From contig JADJJI010000003.1 in assembly GCA_016706565.1 (NCBI GenBank), forward strand, positions 186,001-250,000: a stretch of DNA of 64,000 bases, written 5' to 3'. The notes under the pieces are model-generated. The model saw only the letters and a list, made by a program, of their open reading frames with translations, made no database searches and had not been told where the DNA came from. Positions 35,882-44,412 of the stretch are shown here, piece by piece. A program made the position numbers and the translations under genes. Within the stretch, counting starts at the first letter, position 1; each line of letters begins with the position of its first letter. This DNA comes from Piscinibacter sp. (GTDB taxonomy: Bacteria > Pseudomonadota > Gammaproteobacteria > Burkholderiales > Burkholderiaceae_C).

Positions 35882-35919
35882 GAACCGTCTCCTTGGGGGA
35901 AATCCAGCCGCGCAGCGTA

Positions 35920-35950
35920 CTACGTATGGCATTACGTAGTCGTTACGTAG
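35920..35950. promoter_or_regulatory. Triple TACGTA operator between scoA and the PAS-LuxR gene
   Basis: CTACGTA (35920-35926) and TACGTAG (35933-35939) form an inverted repeat, and a further TACGTAG follows at 35944-35950, so starts of the last two are 11 bases apart. The repeats stand out from the GC-rich background and lie 39-69 bases before scoA and 41-71 before the regulator. Similar GTAMGTAG-type elements are bound by the LuxR-class protein FixJ, so the neighbouring regulator is the natural candidate. Confidence 0.65.
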
Positions 35951-35990
35951 AATTGATTAAGCATCTTCCTGGCGCCGCCCGGCGCGACCC

Positions 35991-36566
35991 ATGGCCGACA
36001 CCCTGGCGCTGGACTATCGCACTGCCTTCGACCTGGCCCCGGTGGGCATGGTGCTGTCGCGCCACCGGCTGATGGTCGACTGCAACCAGCAGCTGCTGGC
36101 CATGTTCGGTGCCGAGCGCGAGCAGCTCATCGGGCAGAGTTTCGAGGTGCTCTACCCGACGCACGACGAGTTCGAGCGCACTGGCGCGCGCATCGTGGCG
36201 AGTCTCGATCGCCAGGGCTGGTACAGCGACGAGCGGGTGATGAAGCGCGTGGATTCCGTGGGCGGCGCGCAGCGCGGCGAGCTGTTCTGGTGCCACGTGT
36301 CGGGCCGCGCGCTCGACCCGGCGCAGCCGCACGCGGCCGGCATCTGGGTGTTCGAGGACCTGTCGGCCCGGCGCCGCATCGCGGTCGACCTGACGCCGCG
36401 CGAGCGAGAGATCGCCGCGTTGTTGATCGAGGGCCTGACCAGCAAGCTGATCGGCAAGCGCCTGGAGATCAGCCCGCGCACCGTCGACGTCTACCGCGCG
36501 CGCCTGATGAAGAAGCACCGCGCGGCGACCACGCCGGAGCTGGTCCAGAAGCTGTTGCGCGCCTGA
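35991..36566 (+). CDS. PAS-domain LuxR-type transcriptional regulator
   Basis: The 191-residue product has one PAS domain (about 10-120; F-D-L-A-P-V-G-M-V-L-S, D-C-N-Q-Q-L-L-A-M-F-G, F-W-C-H-V-S-G-R-A, G-I-W-V-F-E-D) and a LuxR helix-turn-helix (about 130-190; L-T-P-R-E-R-E-I-A-A-L-L, S-P-R-T-V-D-V-Y-R-A-R-L-M). There is no receiver domain, so it should sense a ligand or redox state directly in the PAS pocket. It is divergent from scoAB across the TACGTA array and probably regulates them and itself. The ATG at 35991 starts M-A-D-T-L-A-L-D-Y. Confidence 0.9.
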   Translation: MADTLALDYRTAFDLAPVGMVLSRHRLMVDCNQQLLAMFGAEREQLIGQSFEVLYPTHDEFERTGARIVASLDRQGWYSDERVMKRVDSVGGAQRGELFWCHVSGRALDPAQPHAAGIWVFEDLSARRRIAVDLTPREREIAALLIEGLTSKLIGKRLEISPRTVDVYRARLMKKHRAATTPELVQKLLRA

Positions 36567-36582
36567 TCGGGCGCGCGCCGCG

Positions 36583-37005
36583 CTATTCGACGAGCGCGCG
36601 CATCCAGTCCGGCAGCGGCGTCGACTTCTGCTTCGGGAAGTCGACCCAGACCGTCTTCGCGCCCCCCTCGGTGAAGATGACGCCGGGCTGGTCGGTACGC
36701 TCTAGCGTCATGTAGGTGTCGAAGCTGGTACGGCCGGGATTGGCCACGTAGTGGCGCGCGATCACCTCGCCCGGGTATTCGAGCTGGCGGATGAAGTTGC
36801 AGAAGGCGTTGACGATCACCGGGCCCTCGCCCTTCGGGTCGGGCTGGCAGCCGATGCTGTCGAACCAGGCGATGCGCACCGTCTCGAAGTAGCGGAAGTA
36901 GATCGTGTTGTTGACATGGCCCATCGCGTCCATGTCGCCCCAGCGGATCGGGATCACCATCTCGTTGGTGAGCTTCTTCTTCTCGGGCAGGTGGAAGCGC
37001 AGCAT
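36583..37005 (-). CDS. 4HBT-type acyl-CoA thioesterase
   Basis: The 140-residue product is a single hot-dog domain with I-R-W-G-D-M-D-A-M-G-H-V-N-N-T-I-Y-F-R-Y-F-E, the 4-hydroxybenzoyl-CoA thioesterase-type block containing the catalytic Asp. It probably hydrolyses acyl-CoA or acyl-ACP of unknown chain type. The ATG at 37005 (M-L-R-F-H-L-P-E-K-K-K) lies 8 bases after the yceH stop, suggesting an SDR-yceH-thioesterase unit. It converges on the PAS-LuxR gene. Confidence 0.9.
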   Translation of the reverse strand: MLRFHLPEKKKLTNEMVIPIRWGDMDAMGHVNNTIYFRYFETVRIAWFDSIGCQPDPKGEGPVIVNAFCNFIRQLEYPGEVIARHYVANPGRTSFDTYMTLERTDQPGVIFTEGGAKTVWVDFPKQKSTPLPDWMRALVE

Positions 37006-37013
37006 CGCTTTGC

Positions 37014-37682
37014 TCAGCTCCGGGTGACGCCGAGTTCGGTGTACAGCCGCTCGACCAGCGCGCGCAGCGCCGCCACTTCGGATTGCAGCGCCGCCTGCTG
37101 GGCCTTGAGCGAAGCCAGTTCGCCGGCGGCGACGAACTCTTCGGCGTTGGCCGCCACCGGCATGGCCGACACGTCGACCGGGCCGCACAGCAGGTGCGTC
37201 CAGCGCGCTTCGCGGGCACCGGGTGCGCGCGGCAGCTTCAGCGCCAGCGGGCCGCCCTTCTCTTCCGGCCGCTCGGCCAGCTCGTCGAGGAAGGCCTCGA
37301 CCGAGGACACGTCGGCAAAGCGGTGCAGCCGGTCGCAGTTGGCCCGCAGTTCGGAGCTGGTCTGCGGCCCGCGCAGCACCAGCACCGCCAGCAGTGCCAC
37401 CGACTGCGAGGGCAACGACATCGCGCGGCCCATGTTGTGCTCGTGGCGCGCCACCCGCGAGCCGCTGGACTCGAAGACCAGGTTCAGCGCACGCAGCGCA
37501 TCCACCGCCACCTGCACCTCGGACTCGGTGGCATTGATCACCGGGTCACGGGCGGTCTTCTGGTTGCAGCCCAGCGTCAACGAATTCAGCGACAGCGGGT
37601 AGCTGTCGGGCACGGTGTGTGCCTTCTCGACCAGCACGCCGAGCACGCGGGCCTCGAGCAGCGACAGGGGCCGCATCGTCAT
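37014..37682 (-). CDS. yceH: YceH family (DUF480) protein
   Basis: The 222-residue product matches DUF480/YceH: two winged-helix-like repeats in the first 170 residues, opening [15 protein letters not shown] and including [21 protein letters not shown]. The C-terminal 45 residues form a probable coiled coil ([18 protein letters not shown]). The molecular role of YceH is not established. The ATG at 37682 is seven bases after the SDR stop; one two codons on is an alternative. Confidence 0.92.
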   Translation of the reverse strand: MTMRPLSLLEARVLGVLVEKAHTVPDSYPLSLNSLTLGCNQKTARDPVINATESEVQVAVDALRALNLVFESSGSRVARHEHNMGRAMSLPSQSVALLAVLVLRGPQTSSELRANCDRLHRFADVSSVEAFLDELAERPEEKGGPLALKLPRAPGAREARWTHLLCGPVDVSAMPVAANAEEFVAAGELASLKAQQAALQSEVAALRALVERLYTELGVTRS

Positions 37683-37689
37683 GTTGCGA

Positions 37690-38472
37690 CTAGACCGCGA
37701 AACCGTCGTCCGCCTGGATGATGGCACCGTTGATGAAGTGGCTCTCGTTGGCCACCAGCATCATCAGCACCGAGTCCAGGTCCTGCGGTTGCCCGATGCG
37801 CTTGCGCGGCAGCATGTCGATCAGCTTCTTGCCCTGCTCCGTCTGCCAGTGGTGGTGGTTGATTTCGGTGTCGATGTAGCCCGGGCAGATGGCGTTGACG
37901 TTGATGCCGTAGCGGCCCCACTCCAGCGCCATGGCGCGCGTCATGTGCACCACGGCCGCCTTGCTCATGCAGTACACGCCGATCTGGCTGAGCACGCGCA
38001 GGCCGGCCATCGAGGCGATGTTGACGATGCGCCCGCCGGTGAAGGTGCCCGGCGCCGCGCCCTTGGCACGCGCCAGCATGCGCTTGCCGACCTCTTGCGC
38101 CACGAAGAAGGCGCCCTTGGTGTTGGTGTCGAAGACGAAGTCGTAGTCGTCTTCGCTGACGTCGACGAGCTTCTGCGTCGTGCTCACGCCCGAGTTGTTG
38201 ACGAGGATGTCGATCGTGCCCATCTCCGTCTCGGCGTGCGCCACGGCCGCCTTGATGCTGTCGTGGTCGGTGACGTCCAGCGCCACCACATGGGCATCGC
38301 CGCCATCGGCCTCGATCTCGGCGCGCAGCGCCTTCAGCCGCTCCATGCGCCGGCCCGCCAGCACCACGCCGCAGCCGGCCTTGGCCAGCGTCTTGGCGAA
38401 CTGCGTGCCCAGGCCGCTGGAGGCCCCTGTCACCAGGGCGACCCGGCCGGAAAGATCGATGCTGTAGCTCAT
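37690..38472 (-). CDS. Short-chain dehydrogenase/reductase
   Basis: The 260-residue product is a classical SDR: cofactor motif T-G-A-S-S-G-L-G (15-22), N-N-S-G (92-95), catalytic Ser154, Tyr167 and Lys171 (Y-C-M-S-K). R41-R42 after the second strand favours NADP(H). The neighbouring thioesterase and the ETF-quinone oxidoreductase suggest fatty-acid or hydroxyacyl substrates, but the reaction is inferred only. It is divergent from the ETF-QO gene with 182 bases between. Confidence 0.9.
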   Translation of the reverse strand: MSYSIDLSGRVALVTGASSGLGTQFAKTLAKAGCGVVLAGRRMERLKALRAEIEADGGDAHVVALDVTDHDSIKAAVAHAETEMGTIDILVNNSGVSTTQKLVDVSEDDYDFVFDTNTKGAFFVAQEVGKRMLARAKGAAPGTFTGGRIVNIASMAGLRVLSQIGVYCMSKAAVVHMTRAMALEWGRYGINVNAICPGYIDTEINHHHWQTEQGKKLIDMLPRKRIGQPQDLDSVLMMLVANESHFINGAIIQADDGFAV

Positions 38473-38576
38473 GCGCGCCTCTGCTGTGATTCGGAATCCG
38501 CAGCGACGATAGCATGCGACAAACGCTGCAAACGCCCGGTGAAAGCGCGGCGACTGCGGCCGTTGGAGAGGCCACT

Positions 38577-38624
38577 CGAACGAATCGAACGATCGTGCTA
38601 TTTAGCGGTGCTAGCCCGTAGAAT
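38577..38624 (+). promoter_or_regulatory. Promoter region of the ETF-QO gene with CGAACGA repeats
   Basis: CGAACGA is repeated at 38577-38583 and 38586-38592, overlapping the palindrome ACGATCGT (38589-38596). A TAGAAT (38619-38624) is a possible -10, with no clear -35. If used, the transcript starts near 38631 and the ATG at 38655 must be the start. The rest of 38473-38654 holds no gene. Confidence 0.4.
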
Positions 38625-38654
38625 CGCATGCAGACCCGTCTCCCAGGACCCCCG

Positions 38655-40340
38655 ATGAGCCCCCAGCAGATCCTCGAGCAATACGGCCCGCGCGAAGCCA
38701 TGGAATACGACGTGGTGGTGGTCGGCGGCGGCCCCGCCGGCCTGGCCACCGCGATCCGCCTGAAGCAACTGGCCGCGCTCGAAGGCGGCGAGGTTTCGGT
38801 GGTGGTGCTCGAGAAGGGCTCGGAGCCCGGCGCGCACATCCTGGCCGGCACGATCATGGACCCGCGTGCACTCACCGAGCTGTTCCCGAAGTGGAACGAG
38901 ATGGACGCGCCGCTGAAGCAGGAGGTGACTGGCGACCAGTTCCTGTTCCTGAACGAGACCGGCGCGAAAGCGACGCCCGAGTTCCTGCTGCCCGACTGCT
39001 TCAAGAACCACGGCAACTACATCATCAGCCTGGGTTCTCTGGTGCGCTGGCTCGGCCAGCAGGCCGAGGCGCTGGGCGTGGAGATCTTCCCCGGCTTCGC
39101 CGCCGCCGAGGTGCTCTACAACGACGACGGCTCGGTCAAGGGCGTGGCCACCGGCAACATGGGCGTGGGCAAGGACGGCGAGCCGCACGACGGCTTCCAG
39201 ATCGGCATGGAGCTGCATGCCAAGTACACGATCTTCGCCGAGGGCGCGCGTGGCCACCTGGGCAAGCAGCTGATCGAGCGCTTCAAGCTCGACGCCGGCC
39301 GCGACCCGCAGAGCTACGGCATCGGCCTGAAGGAACTGTGGGAGATCGACCCGGCCAAGCACCGGCCCGGCCATGTGCTGCACACCGCCGGCTGGCCGCT
39401 GGACCCGAACACCTACGGCGGCTCGTTCCTCTATCACGCCGAGAACAACCAGCTGATGCTGGGATTCGTGGTCGGGCTCGACTATTCGAACCCCTGGCTC
39501 AGCCCCTTCGAGGAATTCCAGCGCTGGAAGACGCACCCCGAGATCCGCAAGTTGCTCGAAGGCGGCAAGCGCATCGGCTACGGGGCGCGCGCCATCACCG
39601 CCGGCGGCATCCTCAGCCTGCCCAAGACGGTGTTCCGCGGTGGCGCTCTGGTCGGCTGCGAGGCCGGCTACCTGAACGCCAGCCGCATCAAGGGCAGCCA
39701 CGCCGCTATCAAGACCGGCATGCTCGCCGCCGAGGCCGCCTACACGGCGCTGAAGGCCGGCCGCCAGCACGACGAGCTGAGCGACTACCCGAAGGCCTTC
39801 GACGAGAGCTGGCTGCGCGAGGAGCTCGAGCTGTCGCGCAACTTCAAGCAGTGGTTCAAGAAGGGGCGCACCACCGCCACGCTGATGACCGGCATCGAGC
39901 AGTGGCTGCTGCCCAAGCTCGGCTTCAAGGCGCCGCCGTGGACGCTGCACCGCACTGCCGCCGACCACACCTACCTGAAGCCGGCGGCCGAGTGCGCGCA
40001 GATCAGCTACCCCAAGCCCGACGGCAAGATCACCTTCGACCGCCTGAGCTCGGTGTTCATCAGCAACACCAACCACGAAGAGAACCAGCCGGCGCACCTG
40101 ACGCTGCGGCGCGCCGATGTGCCGGTGGCCACCAACCTGGCCAAATACGCCGGCCCCGAGAGCCGCTACTGCCCGGCCGGTGTCTACGAGTTCGTCAAGA
40201 ACGACGACGGCAGCGACCGCCTGCAGATCAACGCGCAGAACTGCGTGCACTGCAAGACCTGCGACATCAAGGACCCGACGCAGAACATCGTCTGGGTCAC
40301 GCCCGAAGGCGGTGGCGGGCCGAACTACGCGGGCATGTGA
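38655..40340 (+). CDS. Electron transfer flavoprotein-ubiquinone oxidoreductase
   Basis: ETF-QO passes electrons from ETF, hence from acyl-CoA dehydrogenases, to ubiquinone at the inner membrane. The 561-residue product has the FAD loop V-V-V-G-G-G-P-A-G-L-A, the E-x-G-x-x-x-G-A-H-I-L-A-G block, a central quinone-binding region with hydrophobic surface, and the C-terminal 4Fe-4S site C-V-H-C-K-T-C-D-I-K-D-P preceded by S-R-Y-C-P-A-G-V-Y-E. An ATG at 38628 would add nine residues, but it is only three bases after a likely -10 and 38655 has an AGGA upstream. Regulation may run through the CGAACGA repeats. Confidence 0.96.
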   Translation: MSPQQILEQYGPREAMEYDVVVVGGGPAGLATAIRLKQLAALEGGEVSVVVLEKGSEPGAHILAGTIMDPRALTELFPKWNEMDAPLKQEVTGDQFLFLNETGAKATPEFLLPDCFKNHGNYIISLGSLVRWLGQQAEALGVEIFPGFAAAEVLYNDDGSVKGVATGNMGVGKDGEPHDGFQIGMELHAKYTIFAEGARGHLGKQLIERFKLDAGRDPQSYGIGLKELWEIDPAKHRPGHVLHTAGWPLDPNTYGGSFLYHAENNQLMLGFVVGLDYSNPWLSPFEEFQRWKTHPEIRKLLEGGKRIGYGARAITAGGILSLPKTVFRGGALVGCEAGYLNASRIKGSHAAIKTGMLAAEAAYTALKAGRQHDELSDYPKAFDESWLREELELSRNFKQWFKKGRTTATLMTGIEQWLLPKLGFKAPPWTLHRTAADHTYLKPAAECAQISYPKPDGKITFDRLSSVFISNTNHEENQPAHLTLRRADVPVATNLAKYAGPESRYCPAGVYEFVKNDDGSDRLQINAQNCVHCKTCDIKDPTQNIVWVTPEGGGGPNYAGM

Positions 40341-40356
40341 GGCTGCGCCGGCCGGC

Positions 40357-42270
40357 TCAATGCCGGCGGCCGCCGTGGACCTGCGCCTGCGGGACGGCGA
40401 GCATCTGCTGTACCAGAGGCGCGCGCGCCTTGTCGGCCCAGTACGGGTGGGCCAGGTCGATCACCATGAACGGGCACGGCAGGTCGATGCGCTCGCGCAG
40501 TTCGGCCCACCAACTGTCGGCGTCCGGCTGGCCGAGCACCTTGGAGCGCTCGATGACGACGATGCAGAAGCGCCAGCCCGGCGCGGCGTCGTCGGACTTG
40601 CGCACCACGAAGGCCCGGCCAGCGGCCTTCTCGCCGCGCAGCGCGTCCTGAAGCGAGCGCAACGAGCGGCGGCTCAGGCCGCTGGGCTCGAAGTGTTGTG
40701 GCCTGTCGAAGTCGTGCAGCGCCTCCATCGCCGCGGTGGACTGCGTCTCGCGCGTGCGCAGCAATGTGCGCCAGGTCTTCAACTCGTCGAAACGCTCCTG
40801 CGCCTCCAGCCAGGCCTCGCGGCGCTGCGCGGCGCTCCAGGCCCAGGGGTTGGCGCCGGCCTCGGCGACGCCGCGCAGCAGATCGGAACCTTCCGCGCCG
40901 AGATCGGCCTGCGCGGCATCGACGAGCAGCATGCCGAGCTCGTATCGCCCCGCCAGGTGATCGGGCCGTGCCTGCACGAGCTGGCGCAGCACCCGTTCGT
41001 AGGCGCTGTCCCCGTCGAGCAGGCGCGCCGCGCGTGCCCACAGCAGGTGGTCGTCGGGGTCGACCGGGCCGGCGGCGCTCTCCGCCTCCAGTTCGGAGAC
41101 CAGGTGACGCTGGGCATTGGCGAAGCGGTGCCGGTCGCCCCAGGGCCGCGCCACGTCATCGCGCCATGTGGCGTCGAGGCGGCCGACCCACTCGGCCAGG
41201 CCGCTGCCGAGCAGTACCTCGGCCGCGGAAGGCTCCGTCGGCGCCGGCAGGCCCGGCTTGATCTGCGCAAAGTCGAGCCGGTCGCGCAGCGACGGATGCG
41301 TGTCGCTCAGGTCCGGCAGGCGCTTGAGGCCCTCGGCCAGCCAGGCCTTCGCGCGGGGGTGGCGAAGGCTGGCCGGCATGGCCTTGCGCAGCATGGCGTA
41401 CGGCTGCTGCCCGGCTGGCGATGGTTCGGTGGCCGCGCTGCGGTAGACCTGCGGCCAGAACTCCTCCTGGAGAAAACGCGCCTGCACCTCGATCGCCTGC
41501 AGGCCTTCGGCCGCATGCCTCTTGCCGACGATCTCGTGCGCGGCGCGATCGGCTTCGTACTCCTGCTGTCGCGACAGCACGAAGGCGCGCGCATTGAATC
41601 GCGGGAAGAAATGACGGAAGAAGAAGGCCAGTGCCAAGTCGGCGATGTTGCCGCCGATTCGGGCGCGCTCGCGCGCCTGGGCGAGCATGAACCAGCTGCG
41701 CCGCGTGCGGTAGACCCACATGCCGAGCTTGCCGTGAGCGCCGCGAAGGTGGCCGAACTCGTGGGCGATCACCGCGCCGAGCTGGCGCGGGCTCAGGCCC
41801 ATCATCAGCGGCAGGCCGAGGATCAGTTCGTTGCGGTGCCAGCCGAGCAGGCCCAGGCGCGGTCGCTGGACTACGGCGGCATTGAGGTCGCCGTCGATCA
41901 GCACACGGTCGGGACGCGGCGCGCCAAGGCGCTTGCGCACCTTCTCGATCAGCTCGAACAGCCGCGGCGCTTCCTTGGCCGTGATCGGCAGGCCCTCTGG
42001 CGCCGCCGGGCGCATCCACAGCGCGCGCAGCAGCGAGATCAGGAGAGACAGGCAGCCCAGCACCAGCATGATCTTCCAGCCCTGGACGCGGCCGTGCAGC
42101 AACTGGCCGGTTCCCCACCACAGACCGAGTGCTGCGGCGACGAGCGTGACAAGGATCGCCGCGTAGCCGAACGCCGCCATCGCCGCCGTGAAGCGCGCGA
42201 AGCGCTGCGGCGCATGGCGGCTTTCGTGTTCGTAGTCCGCCACAAGACGGCGGAACGCCTGATCGTCCAT
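40357..42270 (-). CDS. M48-family membrane metallopeptidase with extended C-terminus
   Basis: The 637-residue product has two membrane helices (about 30-50 and 67-83), then an M48 zinc protease domain with H-E-F-G-H (170-174) and the third ligand in E-Y-E-A-D (237-241). This resembles HtpX/Ste24-like proteases. About 390 residues follow that are rich in Ala, Arg and Leu, with TPR-like helical repeats around 420-500, and a distinct last domain near 540-620. That tail is not part of the minimal protease and may bind substrate. The ATG at 42270 (M-D-D-Q-A-F) follows a GGGAG about ten bases up; the longer open frame is unlikely. Confidence 0.85.
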   Translation of the reverse strand: MDDQAFRRLVADYEHESRHAPQRFARFTAAMAAFGYAAILVTLVAAALGLWWGTGQLLHGRVQGWKIMLVLGCLSLLISLLRALWMRPAAPEGLPITAKEAPRLFELIEKVRKRLGAPRPDRVLIDGDLNAAVVQRPRLGLLGWHRNELILGLPLMMGLSPRQLGAVIAHEFGHLRGAHGKLGMWVYRTRRSWFMLAQARERARIGGNIADLALAFFFRHFFPRFNARAFVLSRQQEYEADRAAHEIVGKRHAAEGLQAIEVQARFLQEEFWPQVYRSAATEPSPAGQQPYAMLRKAMPASLRHPRAKAWLAEGLKRLPDLSDTHPSLRDRLDFAQIKPGLPAPTEPSAAEVLLGSGLAEWVGRLDATWRDDVARPWGDRHRFANAQRHLVSELEAESAAGPVDPDDHLLWARAARLLDGDSAYERVLRQLVQARPDHLAGRYELGMLLVDAAQADLGAEGSDLLRGVAEAGANPWAWSAAQRREAWLEAQERFDELKTWRTLLRTRETQSTAAMEALHDFDRPQHFEPSGLSRRSLRSLQDALRGEKAAGRAFVVRKSDDAAPGWRFCIVVIERSKVLGQPDADSWWAELRERIDLPCPFMVIDLAHPYWADKARAPLVQQMLAVPQAQVHGGRRH

Positions 42271-42394
42271 GCTGTTCTTCTCCCTGGCAGCAGTCTTGCC
42301 GACAGCGCGTGGCGCGTTCTGTGGCCGGCGTCGAGGCCGCAGGCGAGGTGCCAAGTTGTTCACGCAATCGGCCGGTGCCGCCGACTCGACTCGA

Positions 42395-42400
42395 TAGAAT
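42395..42400 (+). promoter_or_regulatory. Possible -10 box directly before the MepK-like gene
   Basis: TAGAAT (42395-42400) lies ten bases before the ATG at 42411 and overlaps the alternative ATG at 42399. A transcript would begin within a few bases of the start codon. No -35 is convincing. Confidence 0.35.
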
Positions 42401-42410
42401 GCGAACCTTC

Positions 42411-42929
42411 ATGAGCACCCTGCCCCGCCGCCGATTCATCGCCGCCCTCGCGGCGCTGCCGCTGGCCGCGCGCGCGCGCAGCAACGAACCGCGCGTGCTG
42501 GCCTTCAACCACCTGCACACCGGCGAGCGGCTCGAGCTCGAATACTTCAGCGCCGGCGCCTACGTGCCGGATGCGCTGGGCGCCGTGAACCACCTGCTGC
42601 GCGACTTCCGCACCGGCGATGTCGGCACGATCGACCCGGCGCTGCTCGACCTGCTGCACGCGCTTCGCGAGCGCACCGGTACGCACAGGCCGTTCCAGAT
42701 CATCTCCGGCTATCGCTCGCCGGCCACCAACCAGATGCTGCACGATCGCAGCAGAGGCGTGGCGACGAAGAGCCTGCACATGAGCGGCCAGGCCATCGAC
42801 ATCCGCCTCGCCGACGTGCCGCTGGTGCGTCTGCGTGACACAGCCCTTTCATTGCGCGTCGGTGGCGTGGGCTTCTACCCCGGCTCGGATTTCGTCCACG
42901 TCGACACCGGGCGCGGGCGCGCCTGGTAG
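42411..42929 (+). CDS. DUF882/MepK-like murein endopeptidase
   Basis: The 172-residue product starts with a twin-arginine-like signal (P-R-R-R-F then a hydrophobic stretch, cut near A-R-A-R-S). The mature domain is an M15-like zinc peptidase: S-G-Y-R-S-P-A-T-N, S-L-H-M-S-G-Q-A-I-D-I-R and F-V-H-V-D-T-G give the H-x6-D and final His ligands. The E. coli relative MepK cleaves 3-3 and 4-3 crosslinks in peptidoglycan. An ATG at 42399 overlaps a possible -10 and is not preferred. It converges with an L,D-transpeptidase gene 13 bases away. Confidence 0.88.
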   Translation: MSTLPRRRFIAALAALPLAARARSNEPRVLAFNHLHTGERLELEYFSAGAYVPDALGAVNHLLRDFRTGDVGTIDPALLDLLHALRERTGTHRPFQIISGYRSPATNQMLHDRSRGVATKSLHMSGQAIDIRLADVPLVRLRDTALSLRVGGVGFYPGSDFVHVDTGRGRAW

Positions 42930-42942
42930 GCCGCCCCGTCGG

Positions 42943-44412
42943 TCAGCGTCCACGGCGCGCGGCCAGCGCGCGCTCCAGCGTGCGGTCGTGGCCGTACAGG
43001 TCGTCGGCGAAGTGCAGCAGCCCATCGTCGGGCGTGAGCGCCGTGGTCACGTAGTACAGGATCACCGGCACCGGCTGGCTCAGGTTCACCTGCCGCGTCT
43101 TGCCGCCGGCCATAGCGGCCTCGATGCGCTCACGCGTCCAGTCCGGCTGGTCGCGCAGCAGCCACGCGGCCAGCGCCGGCGGATCCTCGACGCGCACGCA
43201 GCCGTGGCTGAAGTCGCGCCGGCTGCGGCCGAAGAGCTCCCGCGCCGGCGTGCCGTGCAGGTACACGTTGTCGTCGTTCGGGAAGATGAACTTGACCAGC
43301 CCGAGCGAGTTCTTCGGCCCCGGCCGCTGACGGATGCGCAAGGCACCGGTGCGCGCCGCCGCCAGGTTCTGCGGCGAGGCCTCGACCGGCCTGGCGTCGT
43401 CGCCCTGGCCGGCCACCAGCTCCATGTCGTGGCGTTGCAGGTACAGCGGGTCGGCTTCGGCTGCGGGCAGCACCTCGTTGCGCAGGATCGAGCGCGGCAC
43501 GTTCCAGTAGGGCCGGAAGATCAGGTGCGTCATCTCGTCGGCGAACACCGGCGTCTGCGTGCGCACTGCGCGGCCGACGATGACGCCCATGCGCACGGCC
43601 GGCGACGACTCGGGCGCTGCGGCGTCCCAGGCCCACAGTCGGAACATCGGGATGTTGATGGCGATGAAGGGCCGGCCGCTGCGGTGCGGCAACCAGCGCA
43701 GCCGCTCCATCGCGAGCTCGATCTGCCGCACCCGCTGCGTGGGCGTCGTGTTCAAGGCGGCGAGCGTGCCGCGGCCGATCACGCCGTCGGCATCGAGACC
43801 GTGGCGGGACTGGAAACGCCGCACGCCTGCCGCGAGCGCCTCGTCGTACAGTGTCGACGCCGGCGCCGCATCCACGGGCAGATCGCCGAAGGCGACGAGC
43901 CGCTCACGCAGGGCGACGCTGCCTTCATAGGCCTGCCCGGGCTGCACTTTGCCGGCCTTGCCGAGCACTGGCAGCGCAGCGAAGGCCGGCCCCGCGGCGA
44001 GCTCGCGGTAGCGCGCCAGGGCCTGGCGCAACTGCCGGTACTGCGCCAGGGGCGGCGTGAGCTCGTCGGCCAGCGCGCGCAGTTGTGCGCCATCGGCGAG
44101 CGCCGACAGGCGCTGCGCGATCTCGCCTTCCGGCAGCGGTTCGGCGACAACGCCGAAACCCAGCTCCTTCGGCGACACCCGGCCCTGGTGCAGGTGGCGA
44201 AGGTAACGCAGCACGGCCGCCTGAAGCGCGGCATCGGTGTCGGCCGCGGCCGGATCGAGCCGGTAGTCCGATGCGTCCAGGCCCTGCTCGGCGGCGCGTG
44301 CCAGCAGGGCCTGTGCTTCGCCAGCCCAGGGCAGAGCGGCCCCGGCCACGCCGCAGCCCAGCAGCAGGCCCAGCGCCGCCAGCGCGTGGCGCACCTTCGT
44401 CGCGACGCTCAT
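42943..44412 (-). CDS. YcbB-type L,D-transpeptidase
   Basis: The 489-residue product has a signal peptide (hydrophobic run to about residue 25), an N-terminal scaffold domain, a peptidoglycan-binding domain (about 185-225: A-V-R-R-F-Q-S-R-H-G-L-D-x-D-G-V-I-G-R-G-T-L), and a YkuD catalytic domain with H-G-T-P ... F-G-R-S-R-R-D-F-S-H-G-C-V-R (catalytic Cys405). The large insert after the first catalytic strands matches YcbB/LdtD, which forms 3-3 crosslinks and supports outer-membrane stress resistance. The start overlaps the end of the enoyl-CoA hydratase gene by 4 bases, an odd operon partner. Confidence 0.92.
   Translation of the reverse strand: MSVATKVRHALAALGLLLGCGVAGAALPWAGEAQALLARAAEQGLDASDYRLDPAAADTDAALQAAVLRYLRHLHQGRVSPKELGFGVVAEPLPEGEIAQRLSALADGAQLRALADELTPPLAQYRQLRQALARYRELAAGPAFAALPVLGKAGKVQPGQAYEGSVALRERLVAFGDLPVDAAPASTLYDEALAAGVRRFQSRHGLDADGVIGRGTLAALNTTPTQRVRQIELAMERLRWLPHRSGRPFIAINIPMFRLWAWDAAAPESSPAVRMGVIVGRAVRTQTPVFADEMTHLIFRPYWNVPRSILRNEVLPAAEADPLYLQRHDMELVAGQGDDARPVEASPQNLAAARTGALRIRQRPGPKNSLGLVKFIFPNDDNVYLHGTPARELFGRSRRDFSHGCVRVEDPPALAAWLLRDQPDWTRERIEAAMAGGKTRQVNLSQPVPVILYYVTTALTPDDGLLHFADDLYGHDRTLERALAARRGR

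Noticed and set aside
35882-35932. N-terminal extension of ScoA
   Set aside because: The extra 17 residues would be encoded across the TACGTA operator and lack family similarity; AAGGAGA supports the ATG at 35881.
38598-40250. 550-residue minus-strand frame opposite ETF-QO
   Set aside because: Low-complexity Leu/Val/Ala/His composition with no motif; the plus-strand gene is certain.
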